From Mycobacterium simulans (GTDB lineage Bacteria; Actinomycetota; Actinomycetes; Mycobacteriales; Mycobacteriaceae): a DNA stretch of 64,000 bases. The stretch spans positions 3,188,350 through 3,252,349 of the forward strand of contig NZ_OCVX01000003.1 of NCBI RefSeq assembly GCF_900232995.1. The letters are read 5' to 3'. The position numbers were made by a program, and so were the translations under genes. The notes beneath the pieces are model-generated. The model was not told the DNA's origin and searched no databases. It saw only the letters and a list, made by a program, of their open reading frames with translations. Below, piece by piece: positions 57,424-64,000 of this stretch (its first letter is position 1; each line of letters starts with the position of its first letter).

Positions 57424-58089
57424 GTGCAAAAGCACCTTCGCAGGCTGGGTGTCATGGGTGGGACGTTCGATCCCATCCATTACGGCCACCTGGTTGCCGC
57501 CAGCGAGGTGGCCGACCTGTTCGACCTCGATGAGGTGGTGTTCGTGCCGAGCGGCCAGCCGTGGCAGAAGGAACGTCATGTTTCGGCCGCCGAGGACCGT
57601 TATCTGATGACGGTGATCGCCACCGCCTCCAATCCCCGCTTCTCGGTGAGTCGGGTCGATATCGACCGCGGCGGCCCTACCTATACCAAGGACACGCTGC
57701 GGGATCTCCACGCGCTTAACCCGGAATCGGAGCTGTACTTCATCACCGGCGCCGACGCGCTGGCTTCCATCCTGACCTGGCAAGGCTGGGAGGAGCTATT
57801 CGATCTAGCGCGGTTCGTCGGGGTCAGCCGGCCCGGCTACGAGTTGCATCACGACCACATCACCGGGGTCCTGGGTGAGCTGGACGAAAACGCGTTGACC
57901 CTGGTTGAGATCCCGGCACTGGCAATCTCGTCGACCGACTGCCGTCGGCGCGCCAAGGAACGGCGGCCGCTGTGGTACCTGATGCCCGACGGCGTGGTGC
58001 AGTACGTCTCCAAGCGCCGGCTGTACCGCCGACCGCCGGGTGAAGGCGTGCGTCCAACCACAAGCCTGTCCGCGGGGAACAACACATGA
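57424..58089 (+). CDS. nadD: Nicotinate-nucleotide adenylyltransferase
   Basis: This enzyme makes nicotinic acid adenine dinucleotide, the substrate of NadE encoded 31 kb upstream. The 221-residue protein shows [15 protein letters not shown] (the (H/T)xGH nucleotidyltransferase motif) near the start, [20 protein letters not shown] and ISSTDCRRR at the end. GTG 57424 places the core 10 residues in, as expected; a TTG at 57370 would overlap vapB. Its stop overlaps rsfS by ATGA. The C-terminal tail is slightly longer than in relatives. Confidence 0.96.
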   Translation: MQKHLRRLGVMGGTFDPIHYGHLVAASEVADLFDLDEVVFVPSGQPWQKERHVSAAEDRYLMTVIATASNPRFSVSRVDIDRGGPTYTKDTLRDLHALNPESELYFITGADALASILTWQGWEELFDLARFVGVSRPGYELHHDHITGVLGELDENALTLVEIPALAISSTDCRRRAKERRPLWYLMPDGVVQYVSKRRLYRRPPGEGVRPTTSLSAGNNT

Positions 58090-58457
58090 CCGCCAACCAG
58101 GAAGCCATCGACATGGCGACGGTCGCCGCCGGCGCGGCCGCAGCCAAGCTCGCCAACGACGTGGTCGTCATCGATGTCTCCGGGCAGCTGGTCATCACCG
58201 ACTGCTTCGTCATCGCCTCGGCGTCCAACGAGCGACAGGTCAACGCCATCGTCGACGAGGTCGAGGAAAAAATGCGCCGGGCGGGCTATAAGCCGGCGCG
58301 CCGCGAGGGTGCCCGCGAGGGCCGCTGGACGTTGCTGGATTACCGCGACATCGTCGTGCATATCCAGCACCAGGACGACCGCAACTTCTATGCCTTGGAC
58401 CGACTGTGGAGTGACTGCCCGGTGGTGCCGGTGGATCTGTCGGGGACCGGGTCATGA
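58086..58457 (+). CDS. rsfS: Ribosomal silencing factor RsfS
   Basis: The 123-residue protein of the RsfS/Iojap family binds L14 on the 50S subunit and blocks subunit joining when nutrients are scarce. Motifs: [30 protein letters not shown] core (split here for brevity: [14 protein letters not shown]), [15 protein letters not shown] and [12 protein letters not shown]. It overlaps nadD upstream and gpgP downstream by ATGA, a conserved operon. Confidence 0.95.
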   Translation: MTANQEAIDMATVAAGAAAAKLANDVVVIDVSGQLVITDCFVIASASNERQVNAIVDEVEEKMRRAGYKPARREGAREGRWTLLDYRDIVVHIQHQDDRNFYALDRLWSDCPVVPVDLSGTGS

Positions 58458-59125
58458 GGGTGCGCCGGCTGGTGATGCTGCGGCACGGGCAAACCGATTA
58501 CAACCTGGCCAGCCGGATGCAAGGCCAGCTGGACAGCGCGCTCACCGAGTTGGGTCGCGCGCAGGCGGGCGCCGCCGCCGAGGTGCTGGGCAAGCTGCAG
58601 CCGCTGCTGATCGTGTCGTCGGATCTGCATCGTGCCTACGACACCGCGATGAGGCTGGGGGAGCGTACGGGGCTGCCGGTCCGGGTGGACACGCGGCTGC
58701 GCGAGACCCACATCGGCGACTGGCAGGGCCTGACCCACGCTCAGATCGACGCTGAGTCGCCGGGCGCGCGACTGGCGTGGCGCGAGGACGCGACGTGGGC
58801 GCCGCACGGCGGCGAGAGCAGGGTCGACGTGGCCGCCCGCAGCCTGCCGGTGGTGACCGAGCTGGTGTCGGACGAGCGGGAATGGGGCGACGCGGGCGAA
58901 CCGGAACGACCGGTGATACTGGTGGCCCATGGCGGCCTCATCGCTGCCTTGTCGGTCGCCCTGCTGAAGCTGCCGGTTGCCAACTGGCCGATGTTGGGTG
59001 GCATGGGCAATTGCAGTTGGGTGCAACTGAGCGGACATTCGGAGCCAGACGCCGACTTTGACGCGATTAGGTGGCGCCTGGACGTGTGGAACGCTTCGGC
59101 GCAGGTCTCCAACGATGTCCTCTAA
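58454..59125 (+). CDS. gpgP: Glucosyl-3-phosphoglycerate phosphatase
   Basis: A histidine phosphatase of 223 residues with the catalytic LRHGQTDYN (about 9-17), an arginine at [10 protein letters not shown] and the second histidine in [11 protein letters not shown]. It corresponds to Rv2419c (GpgP), which removes phosphate from glucosyl-3-phosphoglycerate early in methylglucose lipopolysaccharide synthesis. The next gene, octT, acts in the same pathway and overlaps it by 11 bases. It also overlaps rsfS upstream. Confidence 0.93.
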   Translation: MRVRRLVMLRHGQTDYNLASRMQGQLDSALTELGRAQAGAAAEVLGKLQPLLIVSSDLHRAYDTAMRLGERTGLPVRVDTRLRETHIGDWQGLTHAQIDAESPGARLAWREDATWAPHGGESRVDVAARSLPVVTELVSDEREWGDAGEPERPVILVAHGGLIAALSVALLKLPVANWPMLGGMGNCSWVQLSGHSEPDADFDAIRWRLDVWNASAQVSNDVL

Positions 59126-59846
59126 GCCGGTACTTCTAGTCTTCGCTGACTCGCTGGCCTATTACGGTCCCACCGGCGGCCTGCCGGCCGATGACCCGCG
59201 TATCTGGCCTAATATCGTTGCCTCACAATTGGGTTGGGACCTCGAATTAATTGGCCGCATCGGCTGGACCTGTCGAGACGTCTGGTGGGCGGCAACCCAG
59301 GACCCGCGGTCCTGGGCGGCGCTACCCAAGGCGGGCGCGGTGGTCTTCGCGACCGGCGGGATGGACTCGTTGCCGTCGGTGTTGCCAACGGCTCTGCGTG
59401 AGCTGATCCGCTATGTGCGGCCACCGTGGTTGCGGCGCTGGGTCCGCGACGGCTATGCCTGGGTCCAGCCGCGGTTTTCGCCGATGGCTAGGTCGGCGCT
59501 GCCGCCACACCTGAGTGCTGAATATCTTGAGCAGACCCGTGGTGCAATCGATTTCAATCGCCCGGGTATCCCGATTGTGGCCTCTTTGCCGTCGGTGCAC
59601 ATTGCCGAGACGTATGGCAAGGCCCATCACGGCCGAGCGGGGACCGTAGCTGCGATCACGGAATGGGCACAGCACCACGATATTCCGTTGGTGGACCTCA
59701 AAGACGCTGTCGCCGAACAGGTTATGAGCGGACGGGGCAATCCCGACGGCATCCATTGGAACTTCGAGGCCCATCAGGCGGTCGCGGAACTGATGCTCAA
59801 GGCGCTCGCCGAAGCCGGCGTGCTCACCGAGAAGCCGCACGGCTGA
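59115..59846 (+). CDS. octT: Diglucosylglycerate octanoyltransferase, SGNH fold
   Basis: The 243-residue protein has an SGNH-type start ([15 protein letters not shown], nucleophile serine) and the C-terminal Asp-x-His pair in [13 protein letters not shown]. It corresponds to Rv2418c (OctT), which octanoylates early intermediates of methylglucose lipopolysaccharides. ATG 59115 overlaps the gpgP 3' end. A repeat element separates it from degV. Confidence 0.9.
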   Translation: MSSKPVLLVFADSLAYYGPTGGLPADDPRIWPNIVASQLGWDLELIGRIGWTCRDVWWAATQDPRSWAALPKAGAVVFATGGMDSLPSVLPTALRELIRYVRPPWLRRWVRDGYAWVQPRFSPMARSALPPHLSAEYLEQTRGAIDFNRPGIPIVASLPSVHIAETYGKAHHGRAGTVAAITEWAQHHDIPLVDLKDAVAEQVMSGRGNPDGIHWNFEAHQAVAELMLKALAEAGVLTEKPHG

Positions 59847-59850
59847 CAAA

Positions 59851-60003
59851 TGACCCGCTCCGGCGACGATGCAGAGCGAAGCGATGAGGTGGGGGCACGC
59901 CCCCACAAGTGGGAGGTACCCCCACCCGCTTGCGGGGGAGAGCGGCGCCCGTGACCCGCGCCGGCGATGATGCAGAGCGAAGCGATGAGGAGGAGCGGCG
60001 CCC
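59851..60003 (+). repeat. Two MIRU-like intergenic repeats, one carrying an insert
   Basis: Both copies share GATGCAGAGCGAAGCGATGAG and end in AGCGGCGCCCG, the mycobacterial MIRU-type consensus. Copy 2 (about 59951-60003) is plain; copy 1 (about 59851-59950) is interrupted after GATGAGG by about 50 bases of GC-rich inverted repeats (GTGGGGGC...GCCCCCAC; CCCGCTTGCGGGG). Copy 2 supplies GAGGAGGAG and runs into the GTG start of degV, so it provides that gene's ribosome site. Confidence 0.85.
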
Positions 60004-60837
60004 GTGACCGTCGTGGTGGTGACCGATACGTCGTCGCGCCTGCCGGCCGAGTTGCGCGAAAAGTATGCGATACATGAGGTTCCGCTGCACATCCTGCTGG
60101 ACGGCGCTGATCTGCGTGACGGGGTGGACGAGATACCCGATGACATCTACAAACGCCAGGCGACTACCGCGGCGGCAACACCTGCCGAATTGTGCGCTGC
60201 CTACCAGCGGGCATTGGCGGATAGTGCCGGCGACGGGGTTGTGGGGGTGCACATTTCGTCGGCGCTGTCGGGAACCTATCGCGCCGGTGAACTGACCGCC
60301 ACCGGCCTCGATCCGGTTGTGCGGGTTATCGATTCGAAATCGGCGGCGATGGGCACCGGGTTTGCCGTGTTGGCTGCCGCACGTGTCGCGGCCGTGGGGG
60401 GTGACTTGGAGGCGGTTGCGAGCGCGGCAGGTGCCGCGGTGAGCCGCACGCACGCGTTCATGGTGGTGCACCGGTTGGATAACCTGCGCCGCAGTGGGCG
60501 AATCGGTGGGGCGAAGGCGTGGCTGGGCACCGCGCTGGCGCTCAAGCCGCTGTTGCGCATCGATGACGGCAAACTCGTTTTGGCCCAACGGGTTCGTACC
60601 GTCAGGCACGCCACGGCGACGATGATCGACCGAGTCTGCGAAGTGGTGGGTGAACGCCCGGCCGCTCTCGCGGTGCATCACGTTGCCAACCCGGAGGGAG
60701 CCAACGACGTGGTGGCGGCGCTGGCGCAGCGGCTGCCGGCGTGTGAGCCGGCGATCGTTACACCGTTGGGGGCGGTGCTTGCGGTGCACGTCGGCGTCGG
60801 GGCCGTCGCCGTCTGCCTGGAGCTTCCCGAGCCCTAG
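60004..60837 (+). CDS. DegV family fatty-acid-binding protein
   Basis: The 277-residue protein opens VVVVTDTSSRLPAELR and has SALSGTYRAG (about 86) and the RLDNLRRSGRIG region (about 158), the two parts that cradle a fatty acid in DegV structures. In Gram-positives the related FakB proteins present fatty acids to FakA kinase; whether this one does is unknown. GTG 60004 arises at the junction of a MIRU-like repeat. It corresponds to Rv2417c. Confidence 0.9.
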   Translation: MTVVVVTDTSSRLPAELREKYAIHEVPLHILLDGADLRDGVDEIPDDIYKRQATTAAATPAELCAAYQRALADSAGDGVVGVHISSALSGTYRAGELTATGLDPVVRVIDSKSAAMGTGFAVLAAARVAAVGGDLEAVASAAGAAVSRTHAFMVVHRLDNLRRSGRIGGAKAWLGTALALKPLLRIDDGKLVLAQRVRTVRHATATMIDRVCEVVGERPAALAVHHVANPEGANDVVAALAQRLPACEPAIVTPLGAVLAVHVGVGAVAVCLELPEP

Positions 60838-61006
60838 CCGGCGCTGGTGGATCAACGGGCTCTTCGCGAATGAGGGTGCACCGGTAAGGAGAACACCACG
60901 CCAAGTTCTGGCTCGGATCCCGAAACCTCGGCCGCTACCGCTCATTCCTCCACCCCGAAGCTCCCAGTGTTGCGGATGTGACTAGAGAGCAACACAGCCC
61001 TGGGAT

Positions 61007-64000
61007 TTAGAGCAGCGTCAACGGGCCGGACAGGTTGATCGGGATCCGGTTGATGGTGATCGACGGGAGGTCGAAAGCCGGCAAAGCGCCGGACAGTCCG
61101 ATGCCCAGCGGGATTCGCGGAATCGTGAGTCCTGGGAATGTGAGGGACGGGATGGTGACCGACAGGGGTAGCCCGATGTGGATCGGGTCGACGGGGATCG
61201 TGAATCCCGGCAGGCCGCCTAGCGGGGTCTGCAGGTTGAACGGCTGGATCGTGAATCCTGGTGTGTTGCTTGCGCTCGTGGCACCGAGATTGATGATGGC
61301 GCCGCCGATTCCGCTGACTCTGAACGCGAAATCGCTCGTTGAAGCTGTGGAACTCATGTCGCTGACGTCGATCCCAAGGTTGAGACTAAACGGGTTGATC
61401 GTGAACGGCTCGACGGTGATCGGACCGGCGTCGGCGGTGGGGTCGAGGCCGAGGTGGATTTCCGGTGTGGAGATGGATGGGATGGTGATGGGGCCGATGC
61501 CGCCGTCGAGGTTGAGGCCAAGGGGGATCGAGGGGACGTGGAATGACGGGAAGACGGCGGGGCCGATGCCGCCGGTTGCGTTGACGTACAACAACTTGTA
61601 TGGGGGAAGCAGGCTGTCGGGGGTGGCGAGTTTGACGATGGCGTGGAGCTCGGCCGGGATGGCCTGAATCGTCCTCGCGGGGATGGTGAAGGCTCCGGAG
61701 CCCGCGGACAGATTCAGGTCCACAAGGTTGTTTGCCGGGAAGGTCAGCCCGTTCGGGAAGAAGGTGGCGCCGTCGATACCGCCCGGCACATCGAAGCTCA
61801 GCGGGATCTTGTCAATCAGGATTGCCGGTGTGTTGAACGGTAGCGAGCCGCCCTTGACGGTCACCGTGAACGGGTTCTGTGTGGATCCACCGAAAATGAG
61901 TGGGCCCTGTGGGAGCGGGAACAGGCCGCTTCCCCAATTCGTGCCGAAGGCTATGAAGGCCGGGCCGGTGGTAGCCGGGTCCCAAGCCGCATTGGTTGGG
62001 GTCCAGATGACGAATTGGGAGATGGTCATGCCCGCGCTCTCGGACGCGTTGAAGTGGATGGTTGCTAGCGGGTTGCCCGTGATTGCGGCGATGGTTTGGG
62101 ACGGGATGCCGATGGGGCCCAGGCCAACGTTTCCGGTGATGTGGACGGGGATGTTGGGGATCGGGATGGATGGGATGGTGAAGGCGCCGTGGTTGAGGTG
62201 GCCGTTGAGGCCGAGCTGAATGGTGGGGATGGGGATGTCGGGGATGGTCACTTGGCCCATGCCGCCAGATAGATGGAAGTCGACCAGGTTGAGCGAGGGG
62301 GGAATGCCGTCGATGGGGTTGAGTAGGGTGGCGTCGAGTTTGAGGTGCAGCGGGATCGGGTCGATCGTGTAGCCATTCGGGAAGATGGTGAAGGGCTGCA
62401 GGCCGCCGGATAGCACGAGGTTCACCGGGATGGGGTTTTCCGGAATGGACAGCCCCCCTGGGAAAAGGGTGAAGGCCGGGATGCCGCCCTGCACGTCGAT
62501 AGTCAGCGGCAACGGGGACGTAGCGATCTTCGGGATGTTGATCGCTGGAATGTTCAACGCGACGGAACCGGTCCTGGCGCCACTGGCGCCGAAATTGATG
62601 GTGAGGCCGGTGGTGGGCTGGCCAGTCGTCGAGGTCGGGTTGGAGCTTTGCCCGATGAAGTAGTCCGACGGCCCGAAATCGAAGAACCCGCCAAAGTGGG
62701 TCGTGCCCGTCAGTTTGATTACGGGAAGTTGGAGGGTCGAGGCGGTGCCGGCGGGGAGATTGAAGGGAATTGTATTGGTCTGGGCGGGGATGTTGATGCC
62801 CTCGAAGAGGGTGATGGCGGGCAGGGTGAAACTTTGGTGGATGTCCAGTGGTATTGCGGGAACATCGATTTGGGGGATGGTGAAGGGGCCGATGTTGAAG
62901 GTTTCGTTGATGTTTATCGGCAGTCCCGCGACATGGATGGGGTCGATGTGGATGGGGCCCAGGTTCTGGTTGATGTCTAGGATGTTGATGCCCAGCCCGG
63001 CGCCGAATGGTCCCTGGTTGTCGCTGGTCCAGAGGACGCCGGTGTTGTGGTTGCCGGAAATGAATACGCCGGTGTTGCCATTGCCGGTGTTGGCGAAGCC
63101 CATGTTGGAGTGACCGCTGTTGAATACGCCGATGTTGGCGTTGCCTGGGTTGTAGGCGCCGGTGTTGAACTTGCCCGCGTTGAAGATGCCCATGTTGTGG
63201 CTTCCTGCGTTGGCGACGCCGGTGTTGGTGGTGCCGGCGTTGAACAGGCCGATGTTGGCCTGACCGGAGTTGGCGATGCCGTTGTTGTGGCTGCCCGAGT
63301 TGAACAGCCCCCAGTTTCCAGTGCCGGAGTTGAACAATCCGACATTGCCGGTGCCGGAGTTCCAGCCGCCGAACCCATTCAGGTTGTCGCCGGTCAGCCC
63401 GATACCCATGTTGCCGTTGCCGGTGTTGCCGATTCCGATATTGCCCGAGCCGGTGTTGCCGAAGCCGATGTTGCCCGAGCCGGTGTTGCCGAAGCCGAGG
63501 TTGTGGCCCATCAGGGTGCCAAGGCCTGAGTTGGCCCAGCCGATGTTGGCCACGCCGATGTTGCCGCCACCCAGGTTGTAGCTGCCGATGTTGCCATCGC
63601 CGAAGTTGAGGTCGCCGAGGTTGCCGTTGCCCAGGTTGTAGATGCCGGTGTTGCCCAGGCCCGCGTTCATCAGCTGGTGGTTGAGCCAAGCGACGCCCGC
63701 GTTTGCTGCGGTGTTGAGCTGGGACCCGGCATTGACGAGGTTTGCGGCGACGGCGTTGAGCAAGCCAACGCCGGAGACGGTCGTGGTCCCGCCGATCGGG
63801 ATCGCCGGAATGGTGGTCTCGGGAATGCTCAGCAGCTCGGTGTCGAGCGCAAAATTGAGCGGAATGGATTGGGTATGCGTGATTCCCTTGACGGTACCGG
63901 GCGTAAGGATTTCTTGGACGAACTCGATCGGTATCGACCCGCCCAACGAAAGCGGCGCAATAGTGATGGGCCCGGTCGTGAAATCGAGCGGCACGGTCAT
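61007..64000 (-). CDS. PPE-MPTR protein, 3' part (N-terminus outside window)
   Basis: The 997 residues visible contain the MPTR region of NxGxGNxG pentapeptide repeats (about 110-330, for example [14 protein letters not shown]), followed by long Ile/Pro repeats of the IPxIxLxL and GGxPxFTLFPGG types to the C-terminus. The N-terminal PPE domain is missing, so the gene must continue past the window's end; the terminal Met codon at 64000 is almost certainly internal. PPE-MPTR proteins are ESX-5-dependent surface or secreted proteins of slow growers. In M. tuberculosis eis and comEA follow degV, so this is a lineage-specific gene at this site. Confidence 0.9.
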   Translation of the reverse strand: MTVPLDFTTGPITIAPLSLGGSIPIEFVQEILTPGTVKGITHTQSIPLNFALDTELLSIPETTIPAIPIGGTTTVSGVGLLNAVAANLVNAGSQLNTAANAGVAWLNHQLMNAGLGNTGIYNLGNGNLGDLNFGDGNIGSYNLGGGNIGVANIGWANSGLGTLMGHNLGFGNTGSGNIGFGNTGSGNIGIGNTGNGNMGIGLTGDNLNGFGGWNSGTGNVGLFNSGTGNWGLFNSGSHNNGIANSGQANIGLFNAGTTNTGVANAGSHNMGIFNAGKFNTGAYNPGNANIGVFNSGHSNMGFANTGNGNTGVFISGNHNTGVLWTSDNQGPFGAGLGINILDINQNLGPIHIDPIHVAGLPININETFNIGPFTIPQIDVPAIPLDIHQSFTLPAITLFEGINIPAQTNTIPFNLPAGTASTLQLPVIKLTGTTHFGGFFDFGPSDYFIGQSSNPTSTTGQPTTGLTINFGASGARTGSVALNIPAINIPKIATSPLPLTIDVQGGIPAFTLFPGGLSIPENPIPVNLVLSGGLQPFTIFPNGYTIDPIPLHLKLDATLLNPIDGIPPSLNLVDFHLSGGMGQVTIPDIPIPTIQLGLNGHLNHGAFTIPSIPIPNIPVHITGNVGLGPIGIPSQTIAAITGNPLATIHFNASESAGMTISQFVIWTPTNAAWDPATTGPAFIAFGTNWGSGLFPLPQGPLIFGGSTQNPFTVTVKGGSLPFNTPAILIDKIPLSFDVPGGIDGATFFPNGLTFPANNLVDLNLSAGSGAFTIPARTIQAIPAELHAIVKLATPDSLLPPYKLLYVNATGGIGPAVFPSFHVPSIPLGLNLDGGIGPITIPSISTPEIHLGLDPTADAGPITVEPFTINPFSLNLGIDVSDMSSTASTSDFAFRVSGIGGAIINLGATSASNTPGFTIQPFNLQTPLGGLPGFTIPVDPIHIGLPLSVTIPSLTFPGLTIPRIPLGIGLSGALPAFDLPSITINRIPINLSGPLTLL

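Noticed and set aside
61812..63689. 625-codon frame on the minus strand, shifted against the PPE gene
   Set aside because: Its Arg/His/Gln/Pro-rich repeats are the out-of-frame reading of MPTR repeats; the PPE frame is the coding one.

Overview
The window is chromosomal DNA of high G+C content from a slow-growing Mycobacterium related to the M. tuberculosis complex (the M. kansasii / M. marinum / M. szulgai range fits; I cannot name the species from sequence alone). Evidence: a backbone that runs in the order of M. tuberculosis Rv2455c to Rv2417c, PPE and PPE-MPTR proteins, a resuscitation-promoting factor, a MIRU-type repeat and GTG/TTG starts with ATGA overlaps. It is not M. tuberculosis itself, because several blocks interrupt that order. 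Comparisons with M. tuberculosis here are from memory, not from a search.

Layout. 0.2-3.8 kb: 2-oxoglutarate ferredoxin oxidoreductase (korA, korB) and mobA. 3.8-4.8 kb: AT-rich gap with a perfect palindrome and a 7-mer tandem repeat. 4.8-9.4 kb: rpfE, a flavin monooxygenase separated from it by a 25-bp bidirectional terminator, a saccharopine-dehydrogenase-like enzyme, a DUF937 protein and a bulb-lectin/LysM protein. 9.5-21.3 kb: core housekeeping (valS, folC, a small membrane protein, ndk, rne, rplU, rpmA, obg, proB). 21.3-24.0 kb: extra block of TetR regulator, cytochrome P450 and sirtuin. 24.1-27.7 kb: nadE, an isoprenylcysteine methyltransferase-like protein and a ribokinase-like sugar kinase.

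27.8-44.3 kb is an island between the rbsK-like gene and the cyclase gene, which are neighbours in M. tuberculosis. It holds a methyltransferase, then PPE1, an isonitrile-forming Fe(II) oxygenase, FcoT-like thioesterase, FadD10-like acyl-ACP ligase, ACP and a terminal-reductase NRPS: the isonitrile lipopeptide (kupyaphore-type) pathway known from Rv0096-Rv0101, but with a one-module NRPS. An AbiE-type toxin-antitoxin pair and remnants of IS21 and ISL3 elements follow, then a SigC-like sigma factor, a CtpA-like copper P-type ATPase and a zinc-finger anti-sigma factor. The whole reads as a metallophore, metal pump and dedicated sigma/anti-sigma module.

44.5-51.8 kb: two tandem copies of a gene pair encoding a membrane receptor with a HAMP and class III cyclase-like domain plus an MscS channel with a cyclic-nucleotide-binding-like domain. 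In both copies the cyclase catalytic residues and the channel's nucleotide-binding cassette look degenerate. 52.0-60.8 kb: proA, a MoxR ATPase with a VWA partner, a methyltransferase, VapBC, then nadD, rsfS, gpgP, octT and degV. The window ends inside a large PPE-MPTR gene on the minus strand.
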